Below are positions 9,235-18,120 of a stretch of DNA of 64,000 bases, in pieces. The notes below the pieces were generated by a model. It did not search any database. It saw only the letters and a list, made by a program, of their open reading frames with translations, and was not told the DNA's origin. Source of the stretch: Sphingobacterium sp. GVS05A. Its GTDB lineage: Bacteria > Bacteroidota > Bacteroidia > Sphingobacteriales > Sphingobacteriaceae. Position 1 is the stretch's first letter, and every line of letters starts with the position of its first letter. The position numbers and the translations under genes were made by a program. Location of the stretch: the NCBI RefSeq assembly GCF_019969845.1, contig NZ_JAHXYR010000012.1, forward strand, positions 1 to 64,000. Direction: 5' to 3'.

Positions 9235-10296
9235 ATGAAAAAATTAACAGGTCTTGCACTCGCTCTTATTGCTTTGCTGTTTAATAGTAAGGTACAAGCT
9301 CAAATCAATTATTTAAACCAATCCAAAGCAGACTTTGATAAACATATGCAATGGTTTAGAGAAGCCAAATATGGAATGTTTATCCATTTTGGACTTTATA
9401 GCCAGCTTGGTGGAGACTATAAGGGAAAGTCAATTGAAGGCTACGCCGAATGGATTCAGGCAGGGGCAGATATTCCCAAGGAAGAATATGCCCAGTTGAT
9501 CCATAGCTGGAACCCGTCGCATTTTAATGCGGATCAAATCGTCCAGTTAGCCAAAGATGCAGGCATGCAATATCTGGTAGTTACGACCAAACACCATGAA
9601 GGGTTTTGCCTATGGGATTCAAAATATACAGATTATGATATTGCTTCAACACCAATGAAGGGGCGGGATCTCATACAGGAATTGGCTACTGCCTGTAAGA
9701 AAAAAGGAATCCGATTTGGTACTTATTATAGTATTATAGACTGGCACCACGATTCACAATATCGTAATAGCGATGGAAAAAACGGTTGGGACAAATGGGG
9801 ACAGGTCGCGATGAAACCAGATCAGAGGGCTGTTTATATACAGTATATGAAAAATCAGTTGAAAGAATTGATTGTCAAGTACGATACCGATATGCTCTGG
9901 TTTGATGGTGATTGGGTTAATTGGTGGGATATGGCCGCTGGACAGGAACTCTACCAATATTTACGTGAGTTAAAGCCATCTCTCATTATCAATAATCGTG
10001 TAGCCAAACGTGAGCAATTCAAACGTGATTTTGGTACACCAGAGCAAGAGCACATCAGTGCGAAAGTAGATTATGATTGGGAGGCTTGTTATACCTTGAA
10101 TAACTCATGGGGATTCAAACGATCGGACAGTGCCTGGAAGAGCCCGGAGGAAGTAAACAAAAAGTTGGTGGAGATTAATACACAGGGCGGAAATTTATTG
10201 TTGAATATAGGTCCAGACGGAAATGGTGAGGTTCCTGCGATAAGTAAAGAAATATTGCTGAAAGCGGCGGCAGAGCGAAAAGGTCAAGCAAAATAA
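9235..10296 (+). CDS. Secreted alpha-L-fucosidase, GH29
   Basis: A 353-residue protein with a signal peptide (about 1-23, ending VQAQ) and a single GH29 TIM-barrel domain. AKYGMFIHFGLYSQLGGDYK opens the barrel, TTKHHEGFCLWDS carries the substrate-binding His pair, and MLWFDGDW contains the expected nucleophile Asp. The closing GGNLLLNIGPDGNGEVP is also typical. It hydrolyses terminal alpha-L-fucose from glycans in the periplasm or at the surface. No accessory domain is present. It converges on a second GH29 gene at 10438. Confidence 0.93.
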   Translation: MKKLTGLALALIALLFNSKVQAQINYLNQSKADFDKHMQWFREAKYGMFIHFGLYSQLGGDYKGKSIEGYAEWIQAGADIPKEEYAQLIHSWNPSHFNADQIVQLAKDAGMQYLVVTTKHHEGFCLWDSKYTDYDIASTPMKGRDLIQELATACKKKGIRFGTYYSIIDWHHDSQYRNSDGKNGWDKWGQVAMKPDQRAVYIQYMKNQLKELIVKYDTDMLWFDGDWVNWWDMAAGQELYQYLRELKPSLIINNRVAKREQFKRDFGTPEQEHISAKVDYDWEACYTLNNSWGFKRSDSAWKSPEEVNKKLVEINTQGGNLLLNIGPDGNGEVPAISKEILLKAAAERKGQAK

Positions 10297-10319
10297 ACGA
10301 TTAACAAATTGTATTAGAA

Positions 10320-10348
10320 AGAACCAGACTCATCGCGAATCTGATTCT
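10320..10348 (+). terminator. Terminator between convergent GH29 genes
   Basis: AGAACCAGA and TCTGATTCT form a 9-bp stem with one mismatch, followed by TTTTTT on the plus strand. Confidence 0.65.
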
Positions 10349-10437
10349 TTTTTATTGCGCCCTTCCAATCTTAATTATCGAAAATAATGTCATTTTCCTT
10401 ATTTGAATACATCACAATAAGTTAGTTGACTACTCCA

Positions 10438-11922
10438 TTATTTGTCAATAACATTAATCTCATAAATGGACGGTAAGCCGCTTGCTTTTGTGATATTCAA
10501 TCGTAGCTTTTCTGTTTGATATGCTCTCGGTAACCGGATGACCTTACAATCGCCCATAGATTCAGCACCCAAATAAATTGTCTCCCAGTTGCCGCTATTA
10601 AAGACCTGTATTTTATACTCCTGAATTCTATTGATTCTGATATTGGAAAACCCATCCCCTAGATTTTTGGTGTCCTGATATTCAAAGATGCTGATTTTGT
10701 TAAATTTTTTCTTAGGATCCAATTGAATGTCAACTGTTGCTATTGTATCGCTGGCCATCCAGCGGCTATCTAGGCTTCCATCAGTAATATTTGAAACGGC
10801 GTAGTTCACTTGTGTATCCTGTGCGGTTGAGCTTGCGGTAACAGGTGCTTTTGCCGAAACAAACAGACCGTTTTTAGGCAAGGGGTGTCCTTTTTTTATT
10901 CCCAGTCGTTTTCCTAATTCAATAACAGCATTCGCTTCATATTCGCGGATACGACCCGTTTGATCAGGAGGGACATTGACGACTAGGCAGTTGTCATTGT
11001 CGGTACTCCAGTAGAACAGTTCTTCCAGTTCGTCAAGAGATCTGATTGGTAACTCTGTCGATTTCTGAAACCAGTTCCAACGGCTGCTCAGGCAGATGGT
11101 GTGCTCATAGGGAAGGTAATAGGACTGACCTTTATGTAGATATTGTTTTTTATCATAGCGGGTGATCAGCTTAGGATCCCAAAGACGGAAATCAGATGGA
11201 AAATAATGAAAATAGTATTTATTATCCTCGGTCATAGTTGATGGTAAGGCAGCATTTCGCTCACCTTCTTTTTTAACGATCGTATGGTTAACACTGATGG
11301 CGCAGTTGGGACTATAGGATTTGACTAGCTTAAAAAGTTGGTCCAGCCCCCAATTATCAGGTTGACGATCCCAGCCCCCATCCAACCATAGTTCACTAAT
11401 TTTACCATATTTGGTAAAGAGTTCTGTCAACTGGTTTTTCATATAATCAATATACTTTTGGGGATCCTTGTCTTTGTAAGATGGTTCTTTACGATCCCAT
11501 AGGGAATAATAAATCGCGAAATCCAGGCCATATTTTTTACAGGCATCGGATACAGCTTTGACCACATCTGTTTTCACAGGTGAGGCAGCAACATCATAGT
11601 CTGTATACTGACTATCCCAGAGACAGAAACCGTCATGATGTTTTGTAATCAATAGGACATAACGGAATCCAGCATCCCGAGCCGTTCGCACCCATTGATC
11701 CGGATCGAGCTGTGTTGGGTTATATTTTTCTACCGGAATGCTTCCATCAGACCACTCCATATCGGTAAACGTGTTGACGCCAAAATGCATAAACATGCCA
11801 TAGCCACGCTTGATCATTTCTTTTTGGGCTTGATTCGGTTTGCTCCCGGGTTGTTGTACCTGTGCGTGACTTAGGGTGGCTAGACCAAAACATAGCGCAA
11901 TGAAAAATATTGTTTTGTTCAT
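10438..11922 (-). CDS. Secreted alpha-L-fucosidase, GH29 with C-terminal F5/8C-like domain
   Basis: A 494-residue protein with a signal peptide (about 1-20). The GH29 barrel shows GYGMFMHFGVNTFTDMEWSD, TKHHDGFCLWDSQYTDYD and SELWLDGGWD, the last containing the likely nucleophile Asp. After about residue 345 a discoidin (F5/8 type C)-like domain follows, recognisable from SSTAQDTQVNYAVSNITDG and DSRWMASD. The arrangement fits the GH29 subgroup active on alpha-1,3/1,4-fucosyl linkages, but this is inferred. It is only distantly similar to the neighbouring 353-residue GH29 enzyme, so the two probably have different linkage preferences. Confidence 0.92.
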   Translation of the reverse strand: MNKTIFFIALCFGLATLSHAQVQQPGSKPNQAQKEMIKRGYGMFMHFGVNTFTDMEWSDGSIPVEKYNPTQLDPDQWVRTARDAGFRYVLLITKHHDGFCLWDSQYTDYDVAASPVKTDVVKAVSDACKKYGLDFAIYYSLWDRKEPSYKDKDPQKYIDYMKNQLTELFTKYGKISELWLDGGWDRQPDNWGLDQLFKLVKSYSPNCAISVNHTIVKKEGERNAALPSTMTEDNKYYFHYFPSDFRLWDPKLITRYDKKQYLHKGQSYYLPYEHTICLSSRWNWFQKSTELPIRSLDELEELFYWSTDNDNCLVVNVPPDQTGRIREYEANAVIELGKRLGIKKGHPLPKNGLFVSAKAPVTASSTAQDTQVNYAVSNITDGSLDSRWMASDTIATVDIQLDPKKKFNKISIFEYQDTKNLGDGFSNIRINRIQEYKIQVFNSGNWETIYLGAESMGDCKVIRLPRAYQTEKLRLNITKASGLPSIYEINVIDK

Positions 11923-12260
11923 AATTTATTTAGTGTACATTTAATTTCTTCAAACTTAGGTCTATTCTTTTTCAGATCATCGTATTCAGTCGAGCTTGTC
12001 CCTGAAAAAGTGAAAATTGAATAACAATTTTCTTTTCTCATTTTTTTAAGTGGCATTTTGAGTCTTCAACCGTCAATAAGAGAGTAAGATACTAAAAATA
12101 TGGAATCATTATCCAAGCTTCAGATTTATGCAAATTATAGAAATGGTGTTAGGGAGAATAGGTAAAATGAAAAAATATAACCAGACCTAACTGCTTGATC
12201 AGTATATTTATAGTAGATAATAATATAATGCAACCAAGATAAACTTAATTTCAAACAAAC
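11923..12260. other. Intergenic region between GH29 and EthD-like genes
   Basis: 338 bases without a protein-like frame. It contains an ECF-type promoter candidate on the plus strand (12050-12074, listed separately). A weaker minus-strand GGGAC lies at 12002-11998. No hairpin terminator like those of the small RNA units at 27.8-30.3 kb is present. Confidence 0.5.
12050..12074 (+). promoter_or_regulatory. ECF-sigma-like promoter candidate upstream of EthD-like gene
   Basis: GTGGC at 12050-12054, exactly 16 nt, then CGTC at 12071-12074, with the flank TTCAACCGTCAATA nearly identical to the promoter at 30012 (CTCAACCGTCATTA). The -35 differs from GGGAC at two bases. The next gene starts 187 bases downstream, so it would have a long leader. 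Confidence 0.5.
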
Positions 12261-12668
12261 ATGAAAACAAAAATCATTTTACTTCTTGTCATGATCACCA
12301 TGCTGTTCGGATTCCAAAATGGTGTGAAGGCAGATCCACCTTTTCAGAAAAAAGGGATGATCAAATTGACTGTCTTTTATCCTAATGAGGCTGGAAAAAC
12401 ATTTGACTGGAATTATTATCTCGATAAACATATGGCCTTGGTGAAACAAGTCTTTGGAAAAAAATTAAAAGGTGTCGCGATTGACAAAGGGCTTTCTGGG
12501 AAAGGATCACAGGGTGAACCAGCATATTTGGCTATTTGTCATTTGTATTTTGACTCGGTAGCGGATTATGAAGGTCCGATGAAAGAGAATGGAGCAAAGT
12601 TTGCAGAGGATTTTCCAAAATATACCAATGTCAAACCCGAAGTCCAGATTAATGAAGTAGTTGAATAA
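12261..12668 (+). CDS. Exported EthD family protein
   Basis: A 135-residue protein. A signal peptide (about 1-24, ending GVKA) precedes an EthD-type dimeric alpha/beta barrel: MIKLTVFYPNEAG, DWNYYLDKHMALVKQVFG and an AICHLYFDSVADYEG segment. Family members are small ferredoxin-like-fold proteins; the founding EthD is needed for ethyl tert-butyl ether degradation, but its reaction is unknown. Export is unusual for the family. It is monocistronic with its own terminator and a possible ECF-type promoter upstream. Confidence 0.8.
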   Translation: MKTKIILLLVMITMLFGFQNGVKADPPFQKKGMIKLTVFYPNEAGKTFDWNYYLDKHMALVKQVFGKKLKGVAIDKGLSGKGSQGEPAYLAICHLYFDSVADYEGPMKENGAKFAEDFPKYTNVKPEVQINEVVE

Positions 12669-12747
12669 CTACTAATCGTCCTATCTAATATGTACCGTTA
12701 TTTTAAAATGAAATAATAGCTATTTATTTAAAAATATAACTTGAAGA

Positions 12748-12774
12748 AAGTCGTTTGTGAGAAGCAAACGACTT
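12748..12774 (+). terminator. Terminator after EthD-like gene
   Basis: AAGTCGTTTG and CAAACGACTT form a perfect 10-bp stem with a 7-nt loop, followed by TTATTTTTATC. Confidence 0.85.
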
Positions 12775-12844
12775 TTATTTTTATCTTTATTTTCTGCAGG
12801 ATTTTATGTAGCTCTCTTAAAATAATAAGCTAATTTATCTACAG

Positions 12845-13363
12845 ATGGAAATAGAAAAATTTTTTCAAGGCAAATCGATAAAATTAAAAGGAAGGGTCGC
12901 TATTCTTGGAGCTAGATTACTCAATGGCGACCTTTCTCTCCAATTGTTATTAGAATATGCAGATAAACAAAAGGCTGTTGATAAAGCGACCTGTCTAGAA
13001 GCTATTGAATATGCGACTAAAAAGAACCCGGCTATCAGTGATAGCACACTGTTGGAATACCTGACAAATGTGTTAAAGGGCAGTGAGCCGAGAATAAAAT
13101 GGGAAAGCGCCAAAATAGTTGGGAATATTGCAAAGCTTTTCCCAGATCAATTGAAACAAACAATTCTTAATTTATTGGACAATACCCGTCATAGTGGGAC
13201 CGTTGTCCGTTGGGCTACAGCCTATGCCTTGGCCGAAATTATCAAGCTAAAAACCGATCAAAATGATTTTCTAATCCCCGAAGTGGAGCTTCTTTGTGAG
13301 CTGGAGGAAGATAATGGGGTAAAGAAAAAATACCTAGATGCCTTAAAAAAGATTAAAAAGTAG
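12845..13363 (+). CDS. HEAT-repeat protein
   Basis: A 172-residue, helical, cytoplasmic protein without signal peptide. The repeats around EPRIKWESAKIVGNIAKLFP (about 80-99) and GTVVRWATAYALAEIIKLK (about 118-136) have the paired-helix pattern of HEAT/armadillo proteins. Such proteins are scaffolds or, in the AlkD group, DNA-binding; no catalytic residue can be named. It stands alone, directly upstream of the ECF/SusD scar. Confidence 0.7.
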   Translation: MEIEKFFQGKSIKLKGRVAILGARLLNGDLSLQLLLEYADKQKAVDKATCLEAIEYATKKNPAISDSTLLEYLTNVLKGSEPRIKWESAKIVGNIAKLFPDQLKQTILNLLDNTRHSGTVVRWATAYALAEIIKLKTDQNDFLIPEVELLCELEEDNGVKKKYLDALKKIKK

Positions 13364-13372
13364 CATTTTTAA

Positions 13373-13663
13373 CAGGGTAATATCTTATTTCAATTGCCTT
13401 ACTATGATAAATTGCTTTGTCGATTAGCTCAAATGGATTACAATGTTGAAGAATTTAAGGTTAGAAACAAGCGGATGTTGGAATTTTGCATTCAGCAAAA
13501 ATAGGTCATCCTTATTGTTTTTGCTTACAAATTTATTCGAGATGAAACCGTATGTGAAGAAATTGTTGCCGCTAGCTTTTTTAAACTTTGGCAGCATCGT
13601 GCCCGAACCACTGACCTGAGCCATATTCGATATTTCCTATTTAAACAACGACGAATGCCCGTC
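13373..13663 (+). pseudogene. Remnant of an ECF sigma factor gene (region 2 part)
   Basis: One reading frame, interrupted by an in-frame TAG at 13502-13504, encodes an ECF sigma N-terminus: YDKLLCRLAQMDY, then after the stop VFAYKFIRDETVCEEIV and SFFKLWQHRARTTDLSHIR. These align with sigma region 1/2 of SusC/D-associated ECF factors (LL..LA.GD, Y.FI.DE..AEEIV...F.KLW..R). A shift near 13650 then gives TTNARLN, the end of region 2, after which the sequence turns into SusD with no region 4. No start codon is evident. It is a decayed fragment. Confidence 0.75.
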
Positions 13664-13665
13664 TG

Positions 13666-14340
13666 AATACCAGCGAATCCATTTGGGAGATGTTATATGA
13701 ACCAGGTCGTGGTTCCAATTTTTTGAACGGCTCATTCAATACCTCGCCTGGCTATAATCCGACCCTTGTCACATCAGGCAATCTTATGGTGAGTTTTTCG
13801 AAAAGCGATCGTCGTTTTTCCTGGGGATCATTAGCAACTACGTCAAGCTTGATAAAAAGGTGCTGGACCGCCCGTTTTTCAGAAATTTGTGGATATCGTC
13901 TCTATCAATCGAGGATATTTGACCTCACGGAAAAGTATTCCTTTTAGTCTTCCGATTATACGTTTGTCCGAAATGTATTTGATCGCTGCCGAATCTGAAA
14001 ATGCATCAATGGTCCTGCAAATGACTATAGCAATACCATTTGTAAAAGAGCACATATGGATAAAAATGATCCCAGATAGGTGCGTGATTTGAGTGGATTA
14101 TCCATGGATCAATTCCAGGAGGCTGCTTGGAGGGAGTTTGATTAGGAATTGCATGAGGAGGTAAAATCCTGGACGATTATGAAGTGGGCCAATACTTTTG
14201 ACCGTATTCAGAAACAGCGTGGTTCCTCGCTTAACGTTCCGGTAGTACCTTACAACCTGACCTGGTTGATTCCGACCACCGAAGCGACAAACAATAATGT
14301 ACCACAAAATCCCTTATATAAGTTAACAGGATTTGATTAG
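13666..14340 (+). pseudogene. Remnant of a RagB/SusD family gene (C-terminal part)
   Basis: SusD C-terminal motifs appear in order but in different frames and with stop codons. They are SIWEMLYEPGRGSNFLNGSF, then LPIIRLSEMYLIAAESENA (the usual helix with RLAEMYLIAAEA), then MDQFQEAAWREFD followed by a TAG where Trp is expected, then ELHEEVKSWTIMKWANTFDR and LIPTTEATNNNVPQNP. At least two frameshifts and two stops are present. The N-terminal half and the partner SusC are missing. Together with the ECF fragment just upstream it marks a lost glycan-uptake locus. Confidence 0.85.
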
Positions 14341-14609
14341 GGGTAGAGAAAGTGCAAATAGCAGGAATATGAAACAACAGGCTGTTCCAAAAGAAAAGCG
14401 AATCCCCTGAAAGTTGAATAGTTAAAAAGAGACAAAGGGAGATTAGAGCAAATTAAATAAAAAGGGCGGCGGTATAGTCGCCCTGCAAAATAAAATAATT
14501 AAAATAAATGAATGTGTTACTATAAATTCGTTTATTTTCGTCTTTATCATAAGTAGTTACTTTTATTTTTCATAAGAAACTAAGATTGACCAAACGAAAT
14601 ATTAAAATT

Positions 14610-17000
14610 ATGAAGATAAAACCAAGTTTAGTTCCCAAATTATTGTTTGTTGGTCTGAGCTGTGCACCTATTTTTACCACAAAAGCGCAACAGTCTGGTA
14701 CGATCAAGCGAGTTTATGTTAGTACAAAGGGCAATGACCAAAATCCGGGAACGGTAGCGCGGCCGTTTGCTACAGCCGAAGCGGCTTTAAAAGCAGTTGA
14801 AAAATCCAAACAGGGAAAAGCGACAACAGGCATTGAAATTATCTTTACTAGTGGCACTTATTATCTTGACAAACCGATTCAATTATCAGCGGCACTTTCA
14901 GGTACAAAGAAACTACCATTGCGGATCAAAGCCGCAGACGGAAAGCAAGTTATCCTCAGTGGAGCTAAACTGCTTGATCTGAAATGGGAGCAAGGAGGTA
15001 AGGGGATCTGGAAAGCGAAAGTTCCAACGGGAATGAGTTTCCAAAGTTTATATGCCAATGATGCACACTTGATCCGTGCACGGTATCCAAATTATGACGC
15101 ATCCGTATTACCCTTTCAGGGTTATGCCGCTGATGCACTGAGTCCAGAACGGATTGCCACCTGGAAAAATCCGACAGGAGGTATTGTACATGTTTTACAT
15201 TCAGGTCGCTGGGGTGGATTCCATTACCGTATTACCGGAAAAGATGGAGCATCAAAGGTAACATTGGAAGGCGGAGAGCAAAATAACCGACCAAGCCCAA
15301 TGCATGAAACCTACCGCTATGTCGAAAATATTTTTGAAGAACTTGACGCCGCGCAAGAATGGTATTTAGATGAGCAGACAGCGACCCTATATTACATGCC
15401 ATCCAAAGGTAAAGATCCCAATCAATTGAAATTCGAGGCGCCACAGCTGGAAAATTTGATGACGATTGCTGGGTCCGCTAACAATCCAGTACATGATATT
15501 GAAGTCAGCGGGATCTGCTTTACACATACTGCACCTACGTTTATGAAAACAGCGGAACCTTTATTGCGCAGCGACTGGACCATCTATCGTCAAGGGGCAG
15601 TGAAGATTGAAGGTGCTGAAAACTGTATCCTTCGTGCCAATGATTTTATAGAATTGGGAGGAAATGCGGTCTTCGTTAACAATTACAACCGCGGTGTAAA
15701 GGTCAGTGGCAATCGTATCGAACAGCTCGGGGCCGGTGCCATCAACTTTGTGGGCGATCCTGAGGCAGTACGCTCCCCCGCTTTTCGCTACGAGAAATTT
15801 GTTCCACTCAGTCAGATGGATACCGTGAAGGGGTCTAAAAGTGATAATTACCCCATGGATTGTGAAGCCAGTGACAATTTGATTCACAGCATCGGCCTGA
15901 TCGAAAAACAGGTTGCTGGTATACAGGTTTCTATGGCCGAGTCTTTACGGATTTTGCACAATACAATTTACAATGTACCCCGTGCTGGTATCAATGTGGG
16001 CGATGGTACCTGGGGCGGTCATGAAATTGCTTACAATGATGTTTTTAACACTGTACTAGAAACCAGCGATCACGGCGCCTTTAATTCCTGGGGACGTGAC
16101 CGTTTTTGGCATCCCGATCGAAGCAAAATGGATCAGCTGACAGCTGCAAATCCAAACCTGATTTTGTTAGATGCGGTCAAAACAACCAAAATTCACGACA
16201 ACCGTTTTCGCTGTGATCACGGCTGGGATATTGATTTGGATGATGGATCTTCCAACTATGAAATCTACAACAATCTCTGTTTAAGCGGTGGATTAAAATT
16301 GCGGGAGGGCTTTTTCCGCAAAGTATACAATAATGTGATGCTCAACAATGGTTTTCATCCACATGTCTGGTTCCAAAATAGCCACGATGTCTTTCGAAAT
16401 AATATTGTGATGCATGCTCATCAAGATATTCAGGTGAAGTACTGGGGAGATGAGGTGGACTACAATATTTATGCACGGAAAGAAGATCTTCAAAAAGATC
16501 AGGCCAAAGGCATAGAAAAACATGGTCGTGTTGTTGCAATGAATTTTGTTGCACCTGCTCTAGGCGATTTTCGATTGAAGAACTGGAAAGACCAAGGTTT
16601 TAAAAATTTTGATATGCTGCATTTTGGTGTAACAAGCAAAAGACTGAAAAGTCTTGCTACCAGTCCAGAGATACCACAGCTGATCCAAAAAGATACAAAA
16701 GAACAGGGGGTGAAATGGGCTTGGAAAGATGGAAACTTTAAATCTGTTGAAACATTGGGCGAACAGTCAGCCGCTGGACTTCCATCTATTGCAGGTGTAT
16801 TGGTTCTTCGGTTGGATGAAAATGGCACAATCTATAAGAGCGGATTGCGGATAGGTGATGTTATCCTCAACTACCAAGGTGAGAAAATCGATAAGTTAAC
16901 AGATTTGCAGCAAGCTATTAAAAAACATGTGCATGCCGACCAGCCTAAGATCCTTATTTTTAGAAATCAACAACAGCAGAAGTTAAATTTACAACTTTAG
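14610..17000 (+). CDS. Secreted right-handed beta-helix glycosidase-like protein (GH141-like) with C-terminal PDZ domain
   Basis: A protein of 796 residues from the ATG at 14610; a TTG eight codons upstream is less likely. After a signal peptide, RVYVSTKGNDQNPGTVARPF opens a parallel beta-helix as in GH141 and related families. Repeated helix coils with GNAVFVNNYNRGVKVSGNRI and LHNTIYNVPRAGINVGDG run to about residue 660. The C-terminus (about 715-796) has GLRIGDVILNYQGEKIDKL, a PDZ fold. GH141 includes an alpha-L-fucosidase and a xylanase, which fits the adjacent GH29 genes, but the family assignment is by resemblance only. The PDZ domain is unusual. Confidence 0.75.
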   Translation: MKIKPSLVPKLLFVGLSCAPIFTTKAQQSGTIKRVYVSTKGNDQNPGTVARPFATAEAALKAVEKSKQGKATTGIEIIFTSGTYYLDKPIQLSAALSGTKKLPLRIKAADGKQVILSGAKLLDLKWEQGGKGIWKAKVPTGMSFQSLYANDAHLIRARYPNYDASVLPFQGYAADALSPERIATWKNPTGGIVHVLHSGRWGGFHYRITGKDGASKVTLEGGEQNNRPSPMHETYRYVENIFEELDAAQEWYLDEQTATLYYMPSKGKDPNQLKFEAPQLENLMTIAGSANNPVHDIEVSGICFTHTAPTFMKTAEPLLRSDWTIYRQGAVKIEGAENCILRANDFIELGGNAVFVNNYNRGVKVSGNRIEQLGAGAINFVGDPEAVRSPAFRYEKFVPLSQMDTVKGSKSDNYPMDCEASDNLIHSIGLIEKQVAGIQVSMAESLRILHNTIYNVPRAGINVGDGTWGGHEIAYNDVFNTVLETSDHGAFNSWGRDRFWHPDRSKMDQLTAANPNLILLDAVKTTKIHDNRFRCDHGWDIDLDDGSSNYEIYNNLCLSGGLKLREGFFRKVYNNVMLNNGFHPHVWFQNSHDVFRNNIVMHAHQDIQVKYWGDEVDYNIYARKEDLQKDQAKGIEKHGRVVAMNFVAPALGDFRLKNWKDQGFKNFDMLHFGVTSKRLKSLATSPEIPQLIQKDTKEQGVKWAWKDGNFKSVETLGEQSAAGLPSIAGVLVLRLDENGTIYKSGLRIGDVILNYQGEKIDKLTDLQQAIKKHVHADQPKILIFRNQQQQKLNLQL

Positions 17001-17040
17001 TAAGTCATATACTGTATGGTTAATAGCCTGGTACAATAAA

Positions 17041-17080
17041 AAAATGAGGTTGTCCAAAGTGAAGTGACAACCTCATTTTT
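17041..17080 (+). terminator. Terminator after beta-helix/PDZ gene
   Basis: AAAATGAGGTTGTC and GACAACCTCATTTT form a perfect 14-bp stem, followed by a T run. Confidence 0.88.
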
Positions 17081-17215
17081 ATTTTATATACGCCACCCGA
17101 AATAGTATTGTTGAAGAAAATTATTGCTTGGCTCACAAAATATAGATAGGAAAGGATAACGTTAGTAGGTCAATTCTAAAATCAATAGCCTCGCCAAAGC
17201 CAGGGGATAAAAGAT

Positions 17216-17848
17216 TTAGAATTTAAACTCGTCAATTGTCAGGTCGTTGAAAAGTAGCTTTGCACAATTTTCATGATTCTGGGTAGTGCCCTGTACATAC
17301 CAGATGATAGTATATTTCCCGCAACGTCGGATCTGTTTACCACGTTTTGCTTTTAAATGATGTTGCCTGAAGATCTCTTCATATTTTGCTAAGGCCCCCT
17401 CATCAAAAGGAAGGGTAATCTCATAGGTATAGCGCATGCTGATCCGATCGATAATGTTCTGAATGTATTTAAATACAATCAACATTAAAAATACAGCAAT
17501 GGAACCAATCGTTGCTTCTTTGTAATATCCTGCACCAATGGTCATACCTAGAGAAGCACAGATCCATATGGTAACTGCTGTGGTAAGACCCGATACACGG
17601 TTTTCTTCCTTAAAGATCACACCCGCACCTACAAAACCTATTCCGGTAATAATATTGGAGGCGATACGGTCGGGACTCCCCGGTCCACCCAGACTCAACG
17701 AGAGCATAGTAAACATACAGGATCCCAATGTAACCAATATCATGGTTCTTAATCCAGCAGATTTCAGCTGATACTCACGCTCGAGTCCAATAATACCACC
17801 TACAATAATGGAAAATAAGATAGGATGGATGTCATCAATAAAATTCAT
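17216..17848 (-). CDS. MgtC/SapB family membrane protein
   Basis: A 210-residue protein with four to five membrane segments in the first 140 residues. It has IIVGGIIGLEREYQLKSAGL (about 14-33), ITGIGFVGAGVIFKE (about 67-81) and GLTTAVTIWICASLGMTIGAG (about 87-107), all conserved in MgtC/SapB proteins. The soluble C-terminal part (about 145-210) is ACT-like. Family members are linked to magnesium limitation and acid tolerance; MgtC of Salmonella inhibits the F-type ATP synthase. The role here is inferred. It is a single gene with TTTG-N20-TACTTTTA, a possible promoter, just upstream. Confidence 0.88.
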   Translation of the reverse strand: MNFIDDIHPILFSIIVGGIIGLEREYQLKSAGLRTMILVTLGSCMFTMLSLSLGGPGSPDRIASNIITGIGFVGAGVIFKEENRVSGLTTAVTIWICASLGMTIGAGYYKEATIGSIAVFLMLIVFKYIQNIIDRISMRYTYEITLPFDEGALAKYEEIFRQHHLKAKRGKQIRRCGKYTIIWYVQGTTQNHENCAKLLFNDLTIDEFKF

Positions 17849-18043
17849 GTTCTCGCTTTTTGCCTACCGTAAAAGTAGTGTGTTTCAGCTTTATTTACAA
17901 AGCACTTTTGTCTGTTTGCTAAAATTATTTTCGCTTATGGATTGAAGTAAACTATTGCAGAGGTCAGTAGGCTCGATCATGCAATGAATGACAAATGGAG
18001 TGGACGGTTCAGGAGGAAAAATAAATAATTTTGAAAATAGTTT

Positions 18044-18068
18044 AGGACAATTTGCAGTTTCAAACGTT
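18044..18068 (+). promoter_or_regulatory. ECF-sigma-like promoter of beta-helix lipoprotein gene
   Basis: AGGAC at 18044-18048, exactly 16 nt, CGTT at 18065-18068, inside AGGACAATTTGCAGTTTCAAACGTT. It shares GGACAATT and TCAA.CGT with the promoters at 28508, 30012 and 30169. The lipoprotein gene starts 52 bases further on. Confidence 0.6.
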
Positions 18069-18120
18069 ATGTGTTAAGCGTTAATGAATAATCCTTACGA
18101 TAAAATTTTAAACCAAAATT

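Noticed and set aside
11978-12002. Minus-strand GGGAC near 12002 as an ECF-type promoter for the GH29 gene at 10438
   Set aside because: At 16-nt spacing the -10 reads GATG, and at 15 nt CGAT; neither matches the CGTC of the sRNA units, so only the plus-strand site nearby was kept.
14463-14484. Hairpin AGGGCG...CGCCCT before the beta-helix gene
   Set aside because: Only 6 bp, and the T run is on the minus strand where no gene ends; not counted as a terminator.
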